Assembly: GCF_016879755.1 (NCBI RefSeq)
Contig: NZ_WOFU01000004.1
Coordinates: forward strand, 434,001-498,000
Source of the DNA: Bacillus sp. B15-48
GTDB lineage: Bacteria; Bacillota; Bacilli; Bacillales; Cytobacillaceae
Reading direction: 5' to 3'
Length of the DNA stretch: 64,000 nucleotides
Part shown: positions 34,376 to 41,951 of the stretch, in pieces
Numbering within the stretch: the first letter of the stretch is position 1
Layout: every line of letters starts with the position of its first letter
Made by a program: the position numbers and the translations under genes
Notes under the pieces: generated by a model
The model's input: only the letters and a program-made list of their open reading frames with translations
Told to the model about the DNA's origin: nothing
The model's database searches: none

Positions 34376-35137
34376 CTATTCGACCGTTTTCCCACCGTCA
34401 ACAAAGTAGGATTGTCCGGTAATATAATCAGATGCCTTTGAAGCTAAATAGACAGCCATCGAAGAAATATCTTGAGGTTTTCCTAATCGTCTTTGCGGAA
34501 TCATCTTCAGCATACGGTCTAAACGTTCTGGATCTGCAATGTCATCTTTGTTAATATCCGTTGCAATTAACCCAGGGGCAATTCCATTCACCTGGATATT
34601 GTAACGTGCCCATTCATTTGCAAGTGTTCGCGTAATGTGCATAACCGCCGCTTTACTCGCTCCGTATGGACCAATATTTCGGTATGCCCTTGAGCCGCCA
34701 ATTGAAGAGATATTGATGATTTTTCCGCTTTCTTGTGGAATCATCATTTTCGCTGCTTGCTGACAGCTAAAAAACAAGCCTTTAAGATTGACGTTAAAAG
34801 TACGATCCCATTCCTCTTCGGTCACATTCACCGCCGCATTCGTCGCATTCGTTCCGGCATTATTTACTAAAATATCTAGTTTGCCAAATGAATTTTTACA
34901 TATTTCATAGATTTTATATATATCATCAAGCTTGCCGACATCGGCAGAAACGGTCACTGCTTCTCTACCCATTTGACTAACTTCTTGGGCAACTTCCTCA
35001 CATTTTTGTTTATTTCTACCAACGATCACAACATTGGCACCTAGTTCTGCATAATCTAGAACGATTTGTTTACCGATTCCTTTGCTGCCACCAGTAACAA
35101 TCGCTACTTTTCCCGTTAAATCTAACAAATCTTTCAA
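34376..35137 (-). CDS. Short-chain dehydrogenase/reductase
   Basis: A 253-aa SDR. TGGSKGIGKQ is the cofactor loop and VGRNK after beta-2 suggests NADP. NNAGTN, ISSIGG and the catalytic YGASK are present, and the C-terminus is GQSYFVDGGKTVE. It resembles gluconate 5-dehydrogenase or 3-oxoacyl reductase types. TTG start 9 nt after AAGGAGG. It lies in the acyl-CoA operon between the thiolase-like gene and the acyl-CoA dehydrogenase. Confidence 0.88.
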   Translation of the reverse strand: MKDLLDLTGKVAIVTGGSKGIGKQIVLDYAELGANVVIVGRNKQKCEEVAQEVSQMGREAVTVSADVGKLDDIYKIYEICKNSFGKLDILVNNAGTNATNAAVNVTEEEWDRTFNVNLKGLFFSCQQAAKMMIPQESGKIINISSIGGSRAYRNIGPYGASKAAVMHITRTLANEWARYNIQVNGIAPGLIATDINKDDIADPERLDRMLKMIPQRRLGKPQDISSMAVYLASKASDYITGQSYFVDGGKTVE

Positions 35138-35227
35138 AATATATATGCCTCCTTCACTTTCCGAGAATGGAAATCTGGATAGATATCATTTATTGAATAT
35201 TCGGAATAATAATTGCGAAATGTCGTC

Positions 35228-36445
35228 TTATCGGTACTGTTTATATTCTAATTTTGCAATTGTCCGCTTGTGGACTTGATCTGGTCCATCGGAAATTCTC
35301 GTCGTTCTTGCTTTTGCCCATAGCTTAGCCATTGGGAAAACATCACTTACTCCCCCGCCACCATGCAATTGAATCGCGCGGTCAATTACATTCACTGCCA
35401 TTTTCGGTGCAGCTACTTTAATCATCGCAATTTCTTTCCGTGCCTCTTTATTGCCAACGGTATCCATCATATGAGCTGCTTTTAGTGTCAACAACCGAGC
35501 TTGCTCGATTTCCACTCTTGAATCGGCAATCCATTCTTGAACGACTCCCTGTTCACTAAGCGGTTGACCAAATGTAACACGTTCTTTTGAGCGTCTAATC
35601 ATGTATTCTAAAGATCTTTCCGCTGCCCCAATTAAGCGCATGCAATGGTGAATTCTTCCTGGTCCTAATCGTCCTTGGGCAATCGCAAACCCTTTCCCTT
35701 CCGCCCATAAAATATTCGAAGCATGTACACGAACATTATCAAAAATGACTTCACTATGTCCATGAGGAGCATCGTCATAACCAAACACGGATAAGTGTTG
35801 GACAATGGTAATTCCTGGAGTATCCTTCGGAACGAGAATCATCGATTGCTGTTCATATTTAGGGGCATTCGTGTCGGTTTTGCCCATCACAATCAATAGT
35901 TTACATTTTTCATAGGCAATCCCTGATGACCACCATTTACGCCCATTGATGACGTATTCATCTCCATCTCTTTTAATGCTCGTTTGGATATTTGTCGCAT
36001 CTGATGAGGCAACATCTGGTTCAGTCATGCAGAAAGTGGAACGAATGGTTCCTTCTAAAAGGGGCTTTAACCATGTCTCTTTCTGTTCATCTGTTCCAAA
36101 TTTATCAATAATTTCCATATTCCCTGTATCAGGAGCAGCACAATTAAACACTTCTGGAGCTATTAACGAGCGTCCCATAATTTCGCACAATGAGGCAAAC
36201 TCTAAATTTGTTAACCCGACTCCATGCTCATGATCGGGCATAAATAAATTCCAAAGACCTCTCTCTCTTGCTTTACGTTTCAACTCATCTAAAATTGGAG
36301 GTTCATGCCATCTATCTTTGCCTGCATTTAACTGCTCTTCAAACAAATTCTCGTTTGGATAAATAAATTCCTCCATAAATTGGATGATTTCATTTTCTAA
36401 TTGTTTTACTTTTTCCGATTTTTCAAAAATCATATTTGTAATCAT
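35228..36445 (-). CDS. Acyl-CoA dehydrogenase (ACAD10/11-like)
   Basis: A 405-aa FAD enzyme, start at ATG 36445 behind AAAGGAG. It has [19 protein letters not shown] near residue 140 (FAD contact), NGRKWWSSG and [40 protein letters not shown] at the C-terminus. The catalytic base at the usual Glu position is not obvious to me. The gene follows a phosphotransferase gene with 15 bp between, a pairing known in ACAD10/11 proteins, where the kinase and dehydrogenase act on 4-hydroxyacyl-CoAs. Confidence 0.92.
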   Translation of the reverse strand: MITNMIFEKSEKVKQLENEIIQFMEEFIYPNENLFEEQLNAGKDRWHEPPILDELKRKARERGLWNLFMPDHEHGVGLTNLEFASLCEIMGRSLIAPEVFNCAAPDTGNMEIIDKFGTDEQKETWLKPLLEGTIRSTFCMTEPDVASSDATNIQTSIKRDGDEYVINGRKWWSSGIAYEKCKLLIVMGKTDTNAPKYEQQSMILVPKDTPGITIVQHLSVFGYDDAPHGHSEVIFDNVRVHASNILWAEGKGFAIAQGRLGPGRIHHCMRLIGAAERSLEYMIRRSKERVTFGQPLSEQGVVQEWIADSRVEIEQARLLTLKAAHMMDTVGNKEARKEIAMIKVAAPKMAVNVIDRAIQLHGGGGVSDVFPMAKLWAKARTTRISDGPDQVHKRTIAKLEYKQYR

Positions 36446-36460
36446 ATTATCCATGCTCCT

Positions 36461-37516
36461 TTATATTGTTTTAGTTTCAATTAAACGATTCGCATACGTT
36501 AAGAGACTTTTTACACTTTTTTCGAATCTTGCAAAACGGGGATCAGATGTGTTGCCAGATTTATAGCGATAATAGATTTGCTGTTGGGTAGCTGCGATTT
36601 TAAAATAAGCTAGAATTAAATAAAAAAGATAATTTGAAACATCTCTGCCTGTCTTACTCGCATAAGCCTCGAGGAACTCACTTCTTGTCATAAACCCAGG
36701 CTGAGCCGTCGTAATTTCCAAACTTTCCTTTAACAACTCTGAGTCATTTTCCTCCACCCAATAACTTAATGTATTACCGATATCAAACAATGGGTCGCCA
36801 ATCGTCGCGAGTTCCCAATCTAATATCGCGGTAATTTGCTTTGAATCATCGGATAATAGGACATTATTTAATTTAAAATCATTATGAATGAGTGCTGGCT
36901 CTTGCTCGTTTGGCAGATGATTTCTTAGCCATTTTGTCACATTGTCTACTACCGGAATGTCATCGGTTTTGAATTTCTCATAGCGTTTTACCCAGTTGTT
37001 GACCATCCGTTCGAGAAATCCGATTGGATAACCGAGATTCCCAAGGCCTGCTTGTTTGTAGTCTATTTGATGAAGGTCGACCATCGCTTCGACCATGAGC
37101 GTCGAGATATGTCGCTTGTCTTCGATTGTTAAATTGTTTTGAACAATTAATTCGTCGGTGATTGGGTTTCCATTTTTTCTTTCCATTATATAAAAGTTAC
37201 ATCCTAACACTGCATGATCATCACAATATACATACGGCTCAGGTGCATACGGAAAAACTTTATGAACTTTTTTCAATAAATTGTATTCGCGATTCATATC
37301 ATGTGCTTTCGGTGCAAGCGGACCGAATGGTGGCCTTCTTAGAACGGCTTCCCAGTCCCCTGCTTTCAATACATAAGTTAAATTTGATTTTCCTGACGAA
37401 AATTGCCGGGTCTCTATTTCTGTATTTGGGATTCCTTTGATATGTTGGAATACATACCGTCTAATTACGTCGTGATCAATTTCTTCACCAGCCCTAATTG
37501 GGATTGTATTCTTCAC
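36461..37516 (-). CDS. APH-fold phosphotransferase, ACAD10/11 kinase type
   Basis: A 351-aa kinase-like protein of the aminoglycoside-phosphotransferase fold. The ATP-binding SSGKSNLTYVLK lies near residue 42, the catalytic loop HNDFKLNNVLL near 210 and the metal-binding ILDWELATIGDPLFDIGN near 228. GTG start behind AAGGAGG. In mammalian ACAD10/11 and bacterial LvaA this domain phosphorylates a hydroxyl on an acyl-CoA. Next to the acyl-CoA dehydrogenase, it could remove a hydroxyl group from the substrate chain. Resistance to antibiotics is not implied. Confidence 0.88.
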   Translation of the reverse strand: MKNTIPIRAGEEIDHDVIRRYVFQHIKGIPNTEIETRQFSSGKSNLTYVLKAGDWEAVLRRPPFGPLAPKAHDMNREYNLLKKVHKVFPYAPEPYVYCDDHAVLGCNFYIMERKNGNPITDELIVQNNLTIEDKRHISTLMVEAMVDLHQIDYKQAGLGNLGYPIGFLERMVNNWVKRYEKFKTDDIPVVDNVTKWLRNHLPNEQEPALIHNDFKLNNVLLSDDSKQITAILDWELATIGDPLFDIGNTLSYWVEENDSELLKESLEITTAQPGFMTRSEFLEAYASKTGRDVSNYLFYLILAYFKIAATQQQIYYRYKSGNTSDPRFARFEKSVKSLLTYANRLIETKTI

Positions 37517-37617
37517 AAAATTCCTCCTTCTTTATCATTTGGCTCTGTTATTGTTCATATTGTTGATTTTCATGTAAGTATAAGAATTTATAAGCGGAGA
37601 ATTTCCCGTTAATGGAT

Positions 37618-37693
37618 ATCTTTGGGGGTTAATAAGCACATATAAGGGGAGAAATTACGACTAACGCCCCTATATAAACCAAAATCCAAAGAT
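37618..37693. repeat. Nested inverted repeat upstream of the kinase gene
   Basis: Outer arms ATCTTTGG (37618-37625) and CCAAAGAT (37686-37693) enclose inner arms ATATAAGGGG (37640-37649) and CCCCTATAT (37667-37675). The transcript would fold into a two-tier hairpin of about 76 nt. It lies about 100 bp upstream of the kinase start. Confidence 0.6.
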
Positions 37694-37870
37694 TTAGATA
37701 ATATAAACGGAAAAACTCCCCTTATTTTTTTGGGGAAATTTGGGTATTTCCCAATTTAAACGGATTTTTTCCATTTATTTTTCAAACACGATGAAATCAA
37801 CATCCAGCTATAACAGAGCTTATAATTAAAACCATTTTTTATAGAGAATATCTATCACTACTCCGGGAGA

Positions 37871-37900
37871 TAAAGTGAAAATGAGTGCACTTTCACTTTA
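37871..37900. promoter_or_regulatory. Acyl-CoA regulon operator site c
   Basis: TAAAGTGAAA (37871-37880) and TTTCACTTTA (37891-37900) are a perfect 10-bp inverted repeat around ATGAGTGCAC. The centre AGTGCACTTT repeats the other sites. It is upstream of the kinase/acyl-CoA dehydrogenase operon. Confidence 0.75.
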
Positions 37901-37912
37901 ATTCCGTAAAAC

Positions 37913-37952
37913 ACAACTTCGCAAATACAAATAAGAGCATTTACAAAGTTGT
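37913..37952 (-). terminator. Terminator of the second amidohydrolase gene
   Basis: On the minus strand ACAACTTTG and CGAAGTTGT form a stem of eight to nine pairs followed by GTTTTA. It lies about 25 bp past the stop codon at 37978. Confidence 0.6.
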
Positions 37953-37977
37953 TTTCGTGATTGTACGCCATTATTTA

Positions 37978-39099
37978 TTACGTTGTTACCTTCACAGGAT
38001 CTGGCAGCTTAAATAACTTCTTCGCGTTATGATAGCGAATTTTATCTCGAACATCTTTCGAAAGCCCTTTTAATGCTCCAATTGGCGAATCGAATTCCCA
38101 ATGTGGATAGTCTGAGGCGAATACGATTTTATCAGCACCAATCATTTCGATTAATGTATTTACATGCTTCCGATCTTTCGGTTCAGGCTCAATCATTGGC
38201 TGAGTTCCGAACCAAATATGATCTCGCACATACTCACTAGGTGGTCTTTTCACCCAAGGTACTTCCCTTCGAACTGCCCGCCATTGCGTATCCATTGAAT
38301 ACATGGCCGCCGGAGCCCAAGCAAACCCTGCCTCAATAAAGGCCATTCGAATGGTCGGAAACTTTTCAAACAAACCGGAGAAGACCATATTTGCCATTTG
38401 AGCTTGGTATGGAATTGGATTCGTTGATTGAAACTCTACAAAGTATTTCGGTATGCCGGTCGGACCTGCTGGGAAGAGCCCTGTTCCTCCAGCACCTGTT
38501 GTATGGAAACAGACTACTAAATCATTGCGTACGGCTGCTTCCCAGATTGGATGATAACGAGGATCTCCCCAACCTCCATGTGGAGAATGCATGCCAAGTC
38601 CAACTTGAACGATTTTCGGATGACCTCCAACCCGGTCGATTTCCCGTGCTGCAGCTTCTGGATCTTGAGCGGCAACTAACACGGTTCCAAATAAGCGATC
38701 GTCTTTTGATAACCAATGATCAATTAACCAATCATTATAGGCAGACGCCATCGCTGTTGCCATTTCACGTTGCGGGGCTCCTGAGATAAAAAATGTTCCA
38801 TCTGTAAACAGAATCGCATGTGAATAGTTAAATTCATCCATCACCTGTTTTTTAAAGAAATCTGGTGAGGAACATGCAGGGCCACCATTCGGATCTTTAC
38901 TGTCCGCTCTAAGGCCTGCATTCACAGGAATCGTAATATCTACAGTTGGTAAAACCCCACGGAATTTACTGGCAATCATATAATCGCGCCAATAGTCATT
39001 TAAATAAGGCAATAAGTCTCGTTTACGGACTGGATTTGGATGGACATCACAATCAATTACTGGAACTTCACCTGAAAAGTTATTTTCAGTCGTCATCAT
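37978..39099 (-). CDS. Amidohydrolase family 2 (ACMSD-like), paralogue of the gene at 23.5 kb
   Basis: A 373-aa protein nearly parallel to the product of 23543-24652 throughout: same IDCDVHPNPVRKRDLLPYL start, ILFTDGTFFISGAPQREMATA block, and ASDYPHWEFDSPIGALKGL end. Differences cluster in the middle (FHTTGAGGTGLF versus FHLTVGPAGLF), where substrate may bind. GGGAGG precedes the ATG by 5 nt. Two close copies in one cluster suggest parallel substrates or recent duplication. Confidence 0.85.
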   Translation of the reverse strand: MMTTENNFSGEVPVIDCDVHPNPVRKRDLLPYLNDYWRDYMIASKFRGVLPTVDITIPVNAGLRADSKDPNGGPACSSPDFFKKQVMDEFNYSHAILFTDGTFFISGAPQREMATAMASAYNDWLIDHWLSKDDRLFGTVLVAAQDPEAAAREIDRVGGHPKIVQVGLGMHSPHGGWGDPRYHPIWEAAVRNDLVVCFHTTGAGGTGLFPAGPTGIPKYFVEFQSTNPIPYQAQMANMVFSGLFEKFPTIRMAFIEAGFAWAPAAMYSMDTQWRAVRREVPWVKRPPSEYVRDHIWFGTQPMIEPEPKDRKHVNTLIEMIGADKIVFASDYPHWEFDSPIGALKGLSKDVRDKIRYHNAKKLFKLPDPVKVTT

Positions 39100-39156
39100 T
39101 TTTTCCTCCCTATTAATCTTTAAATATTGTATTATATAGAAAAGAATCCCTACTGC

Positions 39157-39510
39157 TTATGCATAAAGGACGATGTTTTCACCCTCAACTTCGACCTTAT
39201 AACTTTTAACTTTTACCGATTCTGGTTTACGAATCGAAAGGCCATTCGTTACATCAAATTCCCAATGATGCCATGGACAATAAATGGTCTCACCTTTTCT
39301 TTCATAACAGTACGTTCCTACATCAGATGGTAATGCTGCCCCTTGCAGTACTCCTTTTCCTAGTGGACCACCTTGATGTGGGCAAGTATTGCGAATGGCA
39401 TAATAACCGGAGTGTGTGCGAACAAGAACAACGGAGGTTCTGCCAATCTCATAAATTTCTTTATCACCGATTTCCATTTTATCCTTATGACATAAAATAT
39501 GTTTTTCCAT
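39157..39510 (-). CDS. Rieske-type [2Fe-2S] ferredoxin
   Basis: A 117-aa protein from the ATG at 39510, 9 nt after GGAGG. The Rieske ligands are in NTCPHQGG (Cys-x-His) and YCPWHHWEFD (Cys-x2-His). It is of the type that feeds electrons to aromatic oxygenases, or acts in nitrite-reductase-like small subunits. The Rieske dioxygenase at 1.4-2.6 kb lacks a linked ferredoxin, so this could be its donor, though the genes are 36 kb apart. The operator palindrome d lies 108 bp upstream. Confidence 0.9.
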   Translation of the reverse strand: MEKHILCHKDKMEIGDKEIYEIGRTSVVLVRTHSGYYAIRNTCPHQGGPLGKGVLQGAALPSDVGTYCYERKGETIYCPWHHWEFDVTNGLSIRKPESVKVKSYKVEVEGENIVLYA

Positions 39511-39617
39511 TTCCACCAACCTCCAAACTTTTTCTTTTCTGACTAACACTATTGGATTCCAAACAGATTAAATATAACTAAATATAGAAAGAGAAACGGT
39601 AAATGAGTAATTTCTAA

Positions 39618-39633
39618 AAAGTGAGCTCACTTT
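39618..39633. promoter_or_regulatory. Acyl-CoA regulon operator site d (perfect palindrome)
   Basis: AAAGTGAGCTCACTTT, a 16-bp perfect palindrome, upstream of the Rieske ferredoxin gene. It is the clearest copy of the operator family at 32.6, 37.9, 44.1, 45.6 and 50.7 kb. Confidence 0.8.
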
Positions 39634-39745
39634 CATTTTCTAAATATTATTTTATATAATTTTCTGATAATTGTAAATATTAATTTACAAATATTCTAAA
39701 AATTGCGTTACTTATTTTCGTTAAAAAGTATTTTTTTCAACCTAC

Positions 39746-40516
39746 CTATGCACTAAAACCACCGTCAACACCGATAATTTGCCCACTTACATAGCTTGCT
39801 GCGTCAGAAACTAGGAAGGCAGTTACCTCCGCAACTTCATTTGTAGTTCCTCTCCGTCCTAACGGTGTTTGTGAAATCACATTTGCTGCCGCAGGTGACA
39901 AGGACGTTCTGCTTTTATGAGGTTTATGAATACTAAGCGAATCAATCACACCTGGAGCAACGCCATTTACGCGGATCCCTTCGGAGCCATACTCCCGGGC
40001 AGCATTTCGAATTAAGCCTTCAACCGCCATTTTGGGAACGGAGGACATCGTATCATTTTCTAAAGTACGTAGAATTGCAGCCGTTAAAAGGTGCACAATC
40101 GCTCCGCCCCCTGCTCTTTGCAAAAAAGGGATGCCGCGTTTTAAAATATGAAAGGAACCAATGATGTCGGTTTCCACTACATAGCGAAATTGGTCATCCG
40201 CTATTTCTGTAAGTGGCATGATTTTAAAGGCCGTGCCCGTAGCAGAAACGATGCCATCAATTCTACCCCATTGCCCTTCAACTTTATTAAAAAAGGCTGT
40301 CACTGACTCCCCATCACAAATGTCAATTTTAGCAATCTCAGCCTTACCACCGCTTTCCCGTATTTCATGTGCAGTTCTTTCAGCCCCCTCATAGTTAGAG
40401 TTGTAGCCAATTGTGACATAGGCTTCTTGACCAATTCGTTTGGCTATGTACTCCCCTATACCACCGCTACCACCGATGATGGCAATACGTTTCATTTTAT
40501 TGTTATCGTGTCCCAT
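39746..40516 (-). CDS. Short-chain dehydrogenase/reductase
   Basis: A 256-aa SDR from the ATG at 40516, 4 nt after AAAGGAGGAG. The cofactor loop is GGSGGIGEYIAK, and the segment SATGTA replaces NNAG. The expected Tyr-x3-Lys is not evident: the region reads TMSSVPKMAVEGLIRNAA, with a serine-valine-proline-lysine instead. The C-terminus is GQIIGVDGGFSA, typical of the fold. The missing Tyr may mean a reductase with another proton donor or an inactive protein; check is advised before calling it a dehydrogenase. Confidence 0.8.
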   Translation of the reverse strand: MGHDNNKMKRIAIIGGSGGIGEYIAKRIGQEAYVTIGYNSNYEGAERTAHEIRESGGKAEIAKIDICDGESVTAFFNKVEGQWGRIDGIVSATGTAFKIMPLTEIADDQFRYVVETDIIGSFHILKRGIPFLQRAGGGAIVHLLTAAILRTLENDTMSSVPKMAVEGLIRNAAREYGSEGIRVNGVAPGVIDSLSIHKPHKSRTSLSPAAANVISQTPLGRRGTTNEVAEVTAFLVSDAASYVSGQIIGVDGGFSA

Positions 40517-40583
40517 TATACTCCTCCTTTGTGTACTATCTGATGCAACGCAATCGTAAAATGCTATTTTCAAAAATAAGTTT

Positions 40584-40624
40584 AAATGCAGCCAATAATT
40601 CGTAAACAGTTATTGGCTGCATTT
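40584..40624 (-). terminator. Terminator after the TAXI binding-protein gene
   Basis: A perfect 15-bp stem AAATGCAGCCAATAA with its complement and an 11-nt loop, then AAACTTATTTTTG on the minus strand. It is T-rich on both sides, so it could also work in the other direction. Confidence 0.75.
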
Positions 40625-40670
40625 TTAGTAGATGATTAAAATACATCTATGCTTACATTAGTGAGTTATT

Positions 40671-41750
40671 TTATTTTTCCTTCATTTCTGGTGGAATAAG
40701 ATTATCTGGTACTTCTAAGCCTAGTTCGTGTTGATAAAATAACACTGCACCTTCATGTAACGGCACTTTACTGTTGACGTCTTCTAACGTAATCTCGGCA
40801 AAATCAAATTCTCCGACTGTTGGGTATACTTCCGCAAGGGCCTCTTGATTATCAAAAACAATTTTCATCATTGCATAGACCACTTCGGCAGGAACGTCCT
40901 TCCGTACTCCTTCACCAGGTTTTGTCGTAATAACCGTTGCTTCTTCAGCTAAACCATCATAAATATTTGCAGGCATCACCATTGATCCCAAGTGTGGAGT
41001 CACTTCTTGAACTTTCTTTATTTGCTCATCTGTAAAGCTAATAATGCGGATTGGCAATGTAGAATGAACATCTAGTATCGCAGCATCAGGCTGCCCTCCT
41101 GCTTTAACAAACCCAATGCTGTTCCTATTTTTAACTGCTGTTACTTGGTCATCTAATGACCCCTCATACCAATTAACATCTATTTCGAGAGCATCCATCC
41201 ACTGCTGTGCTCGCTGGGCAAATGAGCTCCCCCGTTGACCTGGGCCAAAAGATTTTCCTTCTAAGTCTTCAAGTGTTTCCACTCCACTTTCTTGTGTAAC
41301 AAAGAACGGAATTGGACTTACAGACCATGCGTACATCATTCGTAAATCTGTAAAGGGTGTTCCTTCAAAATCCTCAATTCCGTGATAGGCAGAGTTAGCA
41401 GTATCGTTGTTTGCAAGAGAGAAATCCGCTTGTCCCCTGCTTAATACCTTCATACTGTCGGTCCCACCTTCTGTTTCCATAATCGTTAAATACATGTTCG
41501 TTTGTTCCTCTATTAGTGCGCCAATTTTTGCATAAAAGGCAAAGGCACTTGAACTTGGGGAGGTGGCAGCGTAGTTAAATGAACCACTGACTTGTGATAA
41601 ATCAAAGGTTGCTGGATCAAAATCTTCATTTTTGCTGCTGTCTGAATTGGAATCTGACTGAGTTTCTTCACTACTGCAAGCAGTTACTAAAATTAGCAAA
41701 ATACTTAAAAAGATTAAGAAACAAAACTTTTTGCTCTTTAATAATCTCAT
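40671..41750 (-). CDS. TAXI-family TRAP solute-binding lipoprotein
   Basis: A 359-aa receptor from the ATG at 41750, 6 nt after AGGGGG. Lipobox LVTAC follows a signal helix. NYAATSPSSSAFAFYAKIGALIEEQTNMYLTIMETEGGTDSMKVLSRGQADFSLANND is the TAXI-type N-terminal domain (given here in words: the ETEGG and GQADF motifs are the markers). It delivers an organic acid to the fused 12-TM permease encoded upstream at 41.9-43.9 kb. Confidence 0.88.
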   Translation of the reverse strand: MRLLKSKKFCFLIFLSILLILVTACSSEETQSDSNSDSSKNEDFDPATFDLSQVSGSFNYAATSPSSSAFAFYAKIGALIEEQTNMYLTIMETEGGTDSMKVLSRGQADFSLANNDTANSAYHGIEDFEGTPFTDLRMMYAWSVSPIPFFVTQESGVETLEDLEGKSFGPGQRGSSFAQRAQQWMDALEIDVNWYEGSLDDQVTAVKNRNSIGFVKAGGQPDAAILDVHSTLPIRIISFTDEQIKKVQEVTPHLGSMVMPANIYDGLAEEATVITTKPGEGVRKDVPAEVVYAMMKIVFDNQEALAEVYPTVGEFDFAEITLEDVNSKVPLHEGAVLFYQHELGLEVPDNLIPPEMKEK

Positions 41751-41951
41751 ATAATGCCCCCTATAAATCATTTAATCTCCAAAACTTAAGTCTGATTCAT
41801 TTAGCTCCAGTTGTCTCCCTACAAATCCTCCAATTGAATAAAACTTTCCGTTTACAATTTTCCTCGTTTAAGCACCTCCTTAAAAAGGGTTTCCTATATA
41901 AAAAATAAAATTAACAGAAAAATAACAGTATTCAGAAAATAGTTTAAGGAA

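Larger units (their letters stand above)
37517..37977. other. Intergenic region with nested inverted repeats and operator
   Basis: No gene seen in 460 bp. It holds a nested inverted repeat (37618-37693), a second CCCC/GGGG hairpin near 37717-37735, the perfect operator site c (37871-37900), and the terminator of the upstream amidohydrolase gene (37913-37952). The promoter of the kinase/dehydrogenase operon must be here but I could not pick one box pair with confidence. Confidence 0.6.

Noticed and set aside
36461-37516. Aminoglycoside resistance kinase
   Set aside because: The fold is shared, but the link to an acyl-CoA dehydrogenase and the acyl-CoA operon points to a metabolic kinase.
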